The notes under the pieces are model-generated. The model did not search any database. It worked only from the letters and a program-made list of their open reading frames with translations, and was not told where the DNA came from. A stretch of DNA of 10,010 nt, from assembly GCA_947624335.1 (NCBI GenBank), contig CANQJX010000047.1, positions 1 to 10,010 of the forward strand, in the 5' to 3' direction. Made by a program: the position numbers and the translations under genes. This stretch comes from an uncultured Marvinbryantia sp. (GTDB lineage: Bacteria; Bacillota; Clostridia; Lachnospirales; Lachnospiraceae). This document shows positions 1 to 6,292 of this stretch, in pieces; the stretch's first letter is position 1; the number at the start of each line of letters is the position of its first letter.

Positions 1-1232
1 TGCTTTTTGGCTGCAGCTATCTTGTAGCCGCCGCCTTTTTGGAATTATCCGCAAAGGCTTCTTTGGCCTGTCTTGCAAACAGCCTCTGGCTTTTGGCGCC
101 CGCCGCCCTTAGCTGGGTCTTTATCCGCAGGATTCCCTCTTTGATTCTTTATCTGCTTTTTTCCGGCGCGGTATGCGCGCTGGTGTGGAAATGTTCCGGT
201 TCCGCGCAGACTGCGGCAATCTCCGGCGCAATCTTTGTGCTGCGCTGCTATGCCCGCCTGAAAAGGGGCCGGATCCGCCGTCTTATGAAAGAAATGCCTG
301 GCGAATTAGGCGCGCAGCTATCCAAGGATCTCTGGGAAATCCCTACGTTTCTGGACGAACCCTCTCCTGTCTGCTGGGCGGTGTTCGCCGTGTGTTATCT
401 TATCATTTTATTTACCGGGCGGCAGGATTTACTTCACTGGACGTTTCTTCTGCTTCTTGCGGATGTGTTTGTCTGTTTTTTTCACTGCTATCTTCGCAGA
501 ATGTGGAACTTTATCAAAGAAAACCAAAGAATCGCCAATCTCCCGGTTCGCACGATCCAAAAGGTTGGAAAGATCGTGCTGGTAATCGCCGCTATACTTC
601 TGACCCTGCTTGTGCTTCCGTCCGTGCTGTACGGGCGGGAACCTCTGGCGGATCTGATCGGAAACATGCAGGAACGCCCTGCTGCGCCCCCGGCAGAAAT
701 GCCGGAAGACCTCTTTGAACGGTTTGGCGGCGATATGGTTCCTCCCATACCCGCCGAAGATTACGGCGAACCTCCCGTGTGGCTTACGGTCTTTACCGAT
801 GTGCTGATGTACGGCGCCGCGGCCGCGGGCGCCTTGCTGCTGCTTCTTTTTATTTACCGGCTCTGCCGCAGCGCCGCGCACTATTTTGCGCAGGACTGCG
901 ACGATGAAATCGTCTTTTTAAATGAAGGCAGCGAGCAATCCGGGCCGGGCAAAGCCGCCGCACGCCGGGCAAAAAAAGAACGGCGAAATTCTCCGAACCG
1001 GAAAATCCGCCGCTTTTATAAAAAAACGCTTCAGCGCAGCCTGACGCAGCAGCCCGCCGGATGGGAAACGCCCGCGGAACTGGAGCAAAGCGCGCAGCTT
1101 GCCTCCGATCAGCAAACCGCGCTTTTACATACGCTCTACGAGAAGGCGCGATACAGCCAAACGGGATGCGCCGCTACGGACGCGGAACGTCTTCTGTCCG
1201 AGTTTCGTCCTTCGCCAACAGCGAATAAATAA
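1..1232 (+). CDS. Polytopic membrane protein with DUF4129-like cytoplasmic tail, 5' end outside window
   Basis: The frame is open from base 3 through a TTG at 39, with no stop before it. The upstream codons also encode hydrophobic residues, so the true start probably lies left of the window. Counting from the TTG codon, hydrophobic segments lie near residues 8-50 (probably two spans), 110-126, 130-150, 176-198 and 249-273. An acidic, Pro-rich extracytoplasmic loop spans about 200-247. The C-terminus is a basic, soluble region (about 300-390) with a YKKTLQ...GWETPAELEQ...LYEKARYS pattern. This resembles the DUF4129 tail found in membrane proteins encoded beside MoxR-type AAA ATPase, DUF58 and transglutaminase genes. 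Those neighbours would lie off the left edge, which is inference. The stop at 1230-1232 lies inside the convergent kinase gene (59-nt overlap). The membrane location is well supported, but the function is unknown and the DUF4129 link is tentative. Confidence 0.75.
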   Translation, partial: LFGCSYLVAAAFLELSAKASLACLANSLWLLAPAALSWVFIRRIPSLILYLLFSGAVCALVWKCSGSAQTAAISGAIFVLRCYARLKRGRIRRLMKEMPGELGAQLSKDLWEIPTFLDEPSPVCWAVFAVCYLIILFTGRQDLLHWTFLLLLADVFVCFFHCYLRRMWNFIKENQRIANLPVRTIQKVGKIVLVIAAILLTLLVLPSVLYGREPLADLIGNMQERPAAPPAEMPEDLFERFGGDMVPPIPAEDYGEPPVWLTVFTDVLMYGAAAAGALLLLLFIYRLCRSAAHYFAQDCDDEIVFLNEGSEQSGPGKAAARRAKKERRNSPNRKIRRFYKKTLQRSLTQQPAGWETPAELEQSAQLASDQQTALLHTLYEKARYSQTGCAATDAERLLSEFRPSPTANK

Positions 1233-3765
1233 CATCCATCAGCTTCGCCACATTGATCGGCTTCGCCACATGATCGTTCATGCCGCTTTCTAAAGCATGC
1301 TGCCGGTCTTCTTCAAACGCATTCGCCGTCATCGCCACAATGGGGATAGACGAACGCACCGGATCGTCCATCGCGCGGATCGCTTTCGTCGCGTCGTATC
1401 CGTTCATCACCGGCATCTGCACATCCATCAGAATCAGAGCATAATAACCGGGCGCCGCCTGTTTTACCATGTTTACGGCAACGGTTCCGTCCTCTGCCGT
1501 TTCTACTAAAAAACCGTGCTCTTTTAAAATTTCCTGTGCGATTTCGCGGTTTAATTCGTTATCTTCTACCAAAAGCAGGCGCGTTCCCTTTAACTTTTCC
1601 ATCTCATCCGGCAAAACGTTCGTCTCGTTTTGGGGCGTATGTACGCTCTCCGTCTTTTTTACCGCATGAATCAAAACTTCGCGCAGTTCGGAGATAAAGA
1701 TCGGCTTGCTGCAAAAAGCGGTTGTTCCCGCGCTCCTTGCCTCTTCTTCTATGCTTCTCCAGTCATACGCCGTCAGAATGATGATCGGCGCATCCCAGCC
1801 CACCTTTTCACGGATCTGGCGCACCCCTTCCACGCCGCTTAAATCCGGCAGAACCCAGTCGATGATATACAGTTTAAATTCGTCGCCCATCTCTTTTGAC
1901 TGCGCTGCGCGCAGCACCGCTTCTTTTCCGTGCATGCTCCATTCCGCGCGCATCCCGATCCGGCGCAGCATTCTTGTTACGCTGTCGCAGGCGCTAAAAC
2001 TGTCGTCCGCCACTAAAACGCGCATATCCTCCAGTTCCGGAATCACCTCCGGAAGCTGATGTTCCTTCTGCAGACGGAAATTAAACTGCAAAATAAACTC
2101 CGTGCCCTTGCCCTGTTCCGTATTCATTTCGATTGTTCCGCCCATCGCGTCCACAATGCTCTTTGTGATCGCCATGCCAAGGCCGGTTCCCTGAATGCCG
2201 CTGACCGTTGTGTTGCGCTCCCGTTCAAACGGCTCAAAAATAAAGCCGGAAAATTCCTCGCTCATACCGATGCCGGTATCTTTTACACGGATCTCATAGG
2301 CCGCACAGCCTTCTTTTTGGCTCTTTTTCTGGCGGATCAGAAGCGAGACGGAGCCTCCGGCCGGGGTAAACTTGATCGCGTTGCTCAGAAGGTTTAAAAG
2401 CACCTGATTCAGATGCAGTTTATCGCAGTAGATGTCTTCATCCACCACATCCAGCGTGTCCATAAAAAATTCAAGCTGTTTCTCCTGCATCTGCGTCTGT
2501 ATAATGTTGCGCATATCGCGGAATATTTCCGATATGCTGCACTCTTTTTCTTCGATATTCAGTTTCCCGCTTTCAATCCGGCTCATATCCAGAATATCGT
2601 TGATCAGGCTCAGAAGATGATTGCCGGAAGACAGAATTTTCCCCAGATATTCCTCCACTCTGTCCTTTTTATCGATGTTTGTCTGCGCCAGGGTAGCAAA
2701 GCCGATAACCGCGTTCATAGGCGTGCGGATATCGTGTGACATATTGGAAAGAAATGTCGTCTTCGCGCGTTCCGCCGCCTCCGCCTTCGCCAGTTTTTCT
2801 TCCAGCGCAACCCGCTCCACCGCTTTTTTCACCATGGCGCGCGCGTTGTTATATACCCAGAAGCAATACAGAATGATCGCAAACGCCATGATCCCCGCGG
2901 TCCACCAGCAGACGGTTTTTATCATGCGCAGGCTTACAAACGCCTGCTTCTCCGGTATGGAAACGCCGATGATCCACTGATTGATATTCGCCGGCGCATA
3001 GTACAAATACATCCAGTCGTTGATGCTTTCGGAACGGAAAATCACATATCCGGTCTCTCCGGAAAGCATTTTTTTCTTCTGCTCTTCCCAGGAAGACCCG
3101 TCCTTTGTCTTTCGCTCCCCGTCCATGCTGCCCAGCGTTTTGTGCCATGTGTCCATGATAAAGTCGCCGCTTTTTCCGTCGATGATATATACGCTGGCGC
3201 TTGCATCATAGATATTGCCGACATTCAGAACCGTCGGCAGTTCGTCCAGTTTTGTTACGCCGTACAGGATAACGGCGGCTTCTCCGTCTTTGATGATCGG
3301 TACATAGTGGCGGAGTACCTGCGTGTCGCCGTCGAGGAAACTTACCATGCGGTCGGAGATATGCTCGCCCAAAGCGGCCTCTTCGCGAAAGGAAATATGC
3401 CCGGTCGCGTCCGTAACCGTGCCGTCCGGCTGTATAACCGTATTGTCCGGCATCAGGACGCGGATTTCCATTGTCTCCAGGAGCGGCGTTACGGTGTTCA
3501 TGGTTTCCTGCAGGCTCTCCACATCAAATTTATCGGAGGCGGAAATAATGCTTGCCGTCGCGTTCAAAATAAGGCTGTCCCGTTCCAGTTTTGATGAAAC
3601 TTCTTCCAAAACGGTATTTACTCCTTCTTCCATGCGGCTTAGGCAGCGTGCCTCGATAATCTTTCCAATGCGCAGATACGCAGTCAAAAAAAGTATTCCG
3701 ATCACCACAACCATAAGAATTGTGACAAGAATACTTTTTTCTTTTAAAATGGATTTCGGCTTCAT
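1174..3765 (-). CDS. Membrane-bound hybrid sensor histidine kinase with Cache-like sensor and two receiver domains
   Basis: This is an 863-residue sensor kinase that should autophosphorylate on His and pass phosphate to its own receivers. In order, it has TM1 (about 11-33), an extracytoplasmic region of some 245 residues resembling a double Cache ligand sensor, TM2 (about 283-304), a coiled linker and a HisKA domain with SHDIRTPMN (phospho-His about 344). The HATPase domain follows, with an N box (LLNLLSNAIKF, Asn near 462), DTGIGM and GTGLGM. Receiver 1 has its Asp near 636 in IIDWVLPD and Lys near 687. Receiver 2 has its Asp near 781 in LMDVQMP and Lys near 835. Both receivers keep the acidic pair, Thr and Lys, so both look phosphorylatable. 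No HPt domain and no response regulator gene are seen. An in-frame ATG 14 codons upstream (3807) lacks a ribosome binding site, whereas the ATG at 3765 has AGGGAG 9 nt before it. The ligand and downstream partner are unknown. Confidence 0.93.
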   Translation of the reverse strand: MKPKSILKEKSILVTILMVVVIGILFLTAYLRIGKIIEARCLSRMEEGVNTVLEEVSSKLERDSLILNATASIISASDKFDVESLQETMNTVTPLLETMEIRVLMPDNTVIQPDGTVTDATGHISFREEAALGEHISDRMVSFLDGDTQVLRHYVPIIKDGEAAVILYGVTKLDELPTVLNVGNIYDASASVYIIDGKSGDFIMDTWHKTLGSMDGERKTKDGSSWEEQKKKMLSGETGYVIFRSESINDWMYLYYAPANINQWIIGVSIPEKQAFVSLRMIKTVCWWTAGIMAFAIILYCFWVYNNARAMVKKAVERVALEEKLAKAEAAERAKTTFLSNMSHDIRTPMNAVIGFATLAQTNIDKKDRVEEYLGKILSSGNHLLSLINDILDMSRIESGKLNIEEKECSISEIFRDMRNIIQTQMQEKQLEFFMDTLDVVDEDIYCDKLHLNQVLLNLLSNAIKFTPAGGSVSLLIRQKKSQKEGCAAYEIRVKDTGIGMSEEFSGFIFEPFERERNTTVSGIQGTGLGMAITKSIVDAMGGTIEMNTEQGKGTEFILQFNFRLQKEHQLPEVIPELEDMRVLVADDSFSACDSVTRMLRRIGMRAEWSMHGKEAVLRAAQSKEMGDEFKLYIIDWVLPDLSGVEGVRQIREKVGWDAPIIILTAYDWRSIEEEARSAGTTAFCSKPIFISELREVLIHAVKKTESVHTPQNETNVLPDEMEKLKGTRLLLVEDNELNREIAQEILKEHGFLVETAEDGTVAVNMVKQAAPGYYALILMDVQMPVMNGYDATKAIRAMDDPVRSSIPIVAMTANAFEEDRQHALESGMNDHVAKPINVAKLMDVIYSLLAKDETRTEDVPRP

Positions 3766-3774
3766 ACAGTCAAT

Positions 3775-3780
3775 CTCCCT
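3775..3780 (-). promoter_or_regulatory. Ribosome binding site that fixes the hybrid kinase start
   Basis: AGGGAG (extended as AAAAGGGAG) lies 9 nt before the ATG at 3763-3765. The alternative upstream ATG at 3805-3807 has no purine-rich site at a usable distance and falls inside a leader inverted repeat. The downstream start also places the first transmembrane span close to the N-terminus behind a short basic stretch, which is usual for such kinases. Confidence 0.8.
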
Positions 3781-3799
3781 TTTCTGGTGGTTTAATATG

Positions 3800-3830
3800 C
3801 GGCGCATTGTACGGGCGTATAAATGCGCCG
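3800..3830. repeat. 9-bp perfect inverted repeat in the kinase leader
   Basis: CGGCGCATT at 3800-3808 is exactly complementary to AATGCGCCG at 3822-3830, separated by 13 bases that can add a short inner TAC/GTA stem with a 4-nt loop. It lies between the predicted kinase transcription start (about 3869) and the kinase ribosome binding site. No U-run follows it on the minus strand. On the plus strand a T-rich stretch (TCCTTTTCTTTG) follows, so it could weakly terminate antisense transcription. It could be an mRNA leader hairpin or a protein-binding operator, and the sequence does not decide between these. Confidence 0.6.
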
Positions 3831-3875
3831 TCCTTTTCTTTGTTGTGACAGCAAGTCTCTTTTTATACTAGTTGT

Positions 3876-3904
3876 ATTATAATCTCATAAAGTTGATTTG
3901 TACA
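3876..3904 (-). promoter_or_regulatory. Predicted sigma-A-type promoter of the hybrid kinase
   Basis: On the minus strand, a -10 TATAAT (3876-3881) sits 17 nt after TGTACA (3899-3904), which matches the -35 consensus at four of six positions. Transcription would start near 3869 and give a leader of about 100 nt. An imperfect AT-rich inverted repeat at 3863-3882 overlaps the -10 and start point and might be an operator. The 180-bp gap between spmA and the kinase (3766-3945) otherwise shows no gene and no clear terminator for the upstream operon. Confidence 0.5.
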
Positions 3905-3945
3905 CCTATAATCTTTCCATTTATTTGATGAAAATATAAAAATGT

Positions 3946-4605
3946 CTATTGCCGCTTCCTTTCCATCACCTTGCAGAACACCACCGCCGCCAGCGTGCTT
4001 GCCGCCGTTGCGGCAATGCCGGGACCAGCCACCGCCGTGGGGTTCACGCTGCCGTACTGCGCGCGGTAAGCGATGATGTTGACAGGGATCAGCTGCAGGG
4101 AAGAGATGTTCAGAATCAGGAAGGTACACATCTCATTGCTGGCCGTGCCGCGGGGGACAGCGCGGGGCGCGCGTCTGCGATTCGCGCCTGCTGCCTGCCG
4201 CGCCGTCGTTCGCGCGGTTTCGTCCTGCTCCCGCCTCTCCTCCTCCAGCCGCGCCAGGCTCTCCATCGCGGCAAGACCCGCCGGCGTCGCCGCCCAGCCG
4301 AGTCCCAAAAGATTGGCGACTACGTTCATACTGATATGCTTCTGCGCCGGATGGTCTTTGGGGATATGGGGGAACAAAAAACGGAGAAAAGGCGCCAGCG
4401 CGCGCTCCAGGCTCGCTACCATGCCGCTTTCCTCCGCTATTTTCATCAATCCCAGCCATAAGGCCATCACGCCTGCCATCGTAACGCATAAGGTAACCGC
4501 CTCGCGCGAGGACGCAAGCGCCGCATCCGCCACTTCCTGCATTGTACCGTTAAAAGCGCCGTAGACAATGCCAATTAAGATCATACCGCCCCAGAGAAGA
4601 TCCAT
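3946..4605 (-). CDS. spmA: Spore maturation protein A (SpmA)
   Basis: SpmA is a membrane protein of the nucleoside-recognition (Gate) family. In B. subtilis it acts with SpmB in spore core dehydration and heat resistance. Family hallmarks seen here are the N-terminal membrane span with AFNGTMQEV, WLGLMKIAEESG near residues 50-61, FPHIPKDHPA near 78-87, NLLGLGWAATPAGLAAM at 98-114, and the C-terminal pattern ISSLQLIPVNIIAYRAQYGS followed by a last membrane segment. The length is 219 residues, against about 196 in B. subtilis. Most of the excess is an Arg/Ala-rich, probably cytoplasmic linker at about 120-156. The ATG at 4605 has GGAG 6 nt upstream. The gene follows rsmI after 61 nt. The normal partner spmB is not downstream, where there is only an AT-rich gap and the kinase gene. 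The family call is firm. Expression during sporulation is inferred from the family and a candidate upstream promoter. Confidence 0.92.
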   Translation of the reverse strand: MDLLWGGMILIGIVYGAFNGTMQEVADAALASSREAVTLCVTMAGVMALWLGLMKIAEESGMVASLERALAPFLRFLFPHIPKDHPAQKHISMNVVANLLGLGWAATPAGLAAMESLARLEEERREQDETARTTARQAAGANRRRAPRAVPRGTASNEMCTFLILNISSLQLIPVNIIAYRAQYGSVNPTAVAGPGIAATAASTLAAVVFCKVMERKRQ

Positions 4606-4635
4606 ATATTTCTCCGTTCGCCGTTTATCGGTTAT

Positions 4636-4664
4636 ATCTTATGCCGTCTAAAGGCGGCATATGC
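4636..4664 (-). promoter_or_regulatory. Candidate sigma-E (sporulation) promoter for spmA
   Basis: On the minus strand, GCATATG (4658-4664) is followed after 14 nt by CATAAGAT (4636-4643). The B. subtilis sigma-E consensus is roughly KMATATT, then 14-15 nt, then CATACANT. The -35 matches six of seven positions and the -10 departs at two. The site lies between the rsmI stop and the spmA ribosome binding site, which suits a mother-cell gene. A short inverted repeat (ATGCCG/CGGCAT, 4641-4660) overlaps it. The match was found by eye, so chance cannot be excluded. Confidence 0.4.
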
Positions 4665-4666
4665 GT

Positions 4667-5533
4667 TTATCCGGTTTCTGTCTCTGTCCCGGTTTCTGTC
4701 TCTGTCTCGCGGTAAATGTCTCTTTTGGAAACGCCGCGGTCCTTTGCCGTCTGTTTCATCGCCTCTTTCTTATCCATCCCCTGCGCAAGATAATACTGCA
4801 TGTGTTCCCGCACAGTCAGCGTTTCCCATTTTTGCTGTTCCTCGCGCTGTATTTCTTTATGGCTTTTTCCCTCCATAACGATCACGCACTCGCCGCGCGG
4901 CTCCTGATCGCGATAATATTCCAGCGCTTCCGCAACCGTTGCCCGCAAAACCGTCTCGTGCTTCTTGGTCAGTTCCCGGCAGACGGAAATCTTTCTTTGG
5001 GCAAACGCGCCGGCCAGTTCTTCCAGCGTGCGCACCAGCCGGTGCGGAGCTTCGTAAAGAATGATCGTCCGCGTTTCGCGCTCCAGCTCCCGCAGAATTT
5101 CCCGGCGTTCCTTTTTATCCGCGGGGAGAAACGCTTCAAAGCAAAAGCGGCGCGTCGGCAGTCCCGACATGGTCAGCGCGGTCACGCAGGCGCACGCACC
5201 GGGAAGCGAAGTAACTTCAATCCCCGCCTCATAGCACATGCGCACAAGCTCCTCGCCGGGATCCGAAATGCCCGGCGTACCCGCATCGGTAATCAGCGCG
5301 ATCGTTTTCCCTTCCCGCATCCCGCGGATCAAATCTCTCGCTTTTTCCGTCTTATTATATTCGTGGTAGCTGGTCATCGGCGTTTTGATCCCAAAATGAC
5401 TGAGCAGTTTTCTGCTGTTGCGGGTATCTTCCGCCGCGATCAGATCCGCCTCTTTTAAGGCGCGAAGAACGCGCAGGGTTATATCTTCCAGATTCCCGAT
5501 CGGCGTCGCGCACAAATACAATTTCCCCTGCAT
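4667..5533 (-). CDS. rsmI: 16S rRNA (cytidine1402-2'-O)-methyltransferase RsmI
   Basis: RsmI uses SAM to methylate the 2'-hydroxyl of C1402 in the 16S rRNA decoding centre. The protein has 288 residues, the usual length. Tetrapyrrole-methylase-fold motifs are all present: ATPIGNLEDITLR at 9-21, AAEDTRNSRKLL at 33-44, the Gly-rich ITDAGTPGISDPG at 81-93 and SLPGAC at 109-114, followed by YEAPHR near 160-165. The C-terminal helical segment (about 238-275, KKEAMKQTAKDRGVSKRDIY) matches the RsmI helix-turn-helix tail. The last 13 residues are a Glu/Thr/Gly repeat encoded by a tandem DNA duplication. The start is supported by AGGAGAGG just upstream and a 15-nt gap to trmN6. It corresponds to yabC of B. 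subtilis, which lies in the same neighbourhood. Confidence 0.96.
   Translation of the reverse strand: MQGKLYLCATPIGNLEDITLRVLRALKEADLIAAEDTRNSRKLLSHFGIKTPMTSYHEYNKTEKARDLIRGMREGKTIALITDAGTPGISDPGEELVRMCYEAGIEVTSLPGACACVTALTMSGLPTRRFCFEAFLPADKKERREILRELERETRTIILYEAPHRLVRTLEELAGAFAQRKISVCRELTKKHETVLRATVAEALEYYRDQEPRGECVIVMEGKSHKEIQREEQQKWETLTVREHMQYYLAQGMDKKEAMKQTAKDRGVSKRDIYRETETETGTETETG
4671..4706. repeat. Two perfect tandem 18-bp copies at the 3' end of rsmI
   Basis: The 18-bp unit CCGGTTTCTGTCTCTGTC (plus strand) occurs at 4671-4688 and again, identical, at 4689-4706. Each copy also contains an inner TCTGTC hexamer repeat. On the coding strand they give the terminal Glu-Thr-Glu-Thr...Gly residues of RsmI. 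The unit is a multiple of three, so copy number can change without breaking the frame. Confidence 0.9.
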
Positions 5534-5548
5534 AATACCTCTCCTGTT

Positions 5549-6292
5549 TTACGGCCTTGCCCCATAGAGTTCATAAATCTCATCCGTATACGTTCCCGGT
5601 TCCTTATAAACAATCAGCGGCTTTTCCACGGTGACGCGGCTTTTTCCGCCCTTTAAGCCCTCCAGAAGCACCATATTCGGTTCTTTATCCGCATACGGAT
5701 AAACCAGCTTCATGCGCTTGGGTTCCAGACGATGCTCCACCATGCAATGCATGATCTCCGCCAGCCGGAACGGGCGATGCACCAGATAGAATCTGCCCGA
5801 TTCGCGCAAAAGCGCGGACGCCTGTGATACGACGTCCTTTAGCGTACACAAAATTTCATGGCGCGCAACCGCCTTGGGCAGCCGCGGGTTTACCAGCCCG
5901 TGATTGCCTGTCATATACGGAGGGTTTGCCGTAACCACATCAAAAGAGGCCTTTCCAAATATGGATGCGGCCTCTTTTATGTCTCCTTGTACAATCGAAA
6001 TCTTTTCTGACAGACCGTTAAGCTGTACGCTGCGCCGCGCCATATTTACGCTTATCTCCTGAATTTCCAGCCCGGTAAAATGCGCTCCGGCGGTCTTTGC
6101 TTCCAGAAGGATTGGAATAATCCCGGTTCCCGTGCCGAGGTCGAGCACACGCTCCTTCTCCTGCACTTTGGCAAAGCCCGACAGCAGCACCGCGTCCATG
6201 CCAAAGCAGAACCCGTCCGGCCGCTGGATAATGCGATATCCGTTGCGCTGCAGATCGTCAATCCTCTCGCCGTCATAAAGTTCAATCTTCAT
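5549..6292 (-). CDS. trmN6: tRNA1(Val) adenine(37)-N6-methyltransferase (TrmN6/YabB family)
   Basis: This is a 247-residue class I SAM-dependent methyltransferase of the TrmN6 (YfiC/YabB) family, which makes m6A at position 37 of tRNA1(Val) in E. coli. SAM-binding motif I is VLDLGTGTGIIPILL at 49-63. An acidic residue at Glu76 ends the next strand, and Asp104 is in VQGDI. The catalytic NPPY is at 123-126, typical of N6-adenine and related amino methyltransferases. The N-terminal ERIDDLQRNGYRIIQRPDGF is characteristic of this family in Firmicutes. The start overlaps the end of ricT by 11 nt. Its ribosome binding site is weak and distant, which suggests translational coupling to ricT. It is the equivalent of yabB. 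The family and chemistry are secure, but the exact tRNA target in this organism is inferred. Confidence 0.92.
   Translation of the reverse strand: MKIELYDGERIDDLQRNGYRIIQRPDGFCFGMDAVLLSGFAKVQEKERVLDLGTGTGIIPILLEAKTAGAHFTGLEIQEISVNMARRSVQLNGLSEKISIVQGDIKEAASIFGKASFDVVTANPPYMTGNHGLVNPRLPKAVARHEILCTLKDVVSQASALLRESGRFYLVHRPFRLAEIMHCMVEHRLEPKRMKLVYPYADKEPNMVLLEGLKGGKSRVTVEKPLIVYKEPGTYTDEIYELYGARP

Noticed and set aside
1242..1271. 12-bp direct repeat GCTTCGCCACAT in the kinase 3' end
   Set aside because: Both copies encode Val-Ala-Lys within the conserved end of receiver 2. Codon bias and protein sequence explain it.
3766..3807. 14-codon N-terminal extension of the hybrid kinase
   Set aside because: The ATG at 3807 has no ribosome binding site and sits in the leader inverted repeat. 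The ATG at 3765 has AGGGAG.
3323..3871. 182-codon plus-strand frame running through the kinase N-terminus and its promoter gap
   Set aside because: It is Ser/Arg/Ile-rich, antisense to the kinase and has no convincing ribosome binding site or family pattern.
4073..4564. Long open frames on both strands opposite or within spmA
   Set aside because: They arise from GC-rich sequence with few stops. They give Arg/Ser-rich low-complexity proteins, while spmA matches a known family along its length.
4641..4660. Hairpin after rsmI as an intrinsic terminator
   Set aside because: The stem is short, has a mismatch on the coding strand and no U-run follows. It overlaps a better-fitting candidate promoter.
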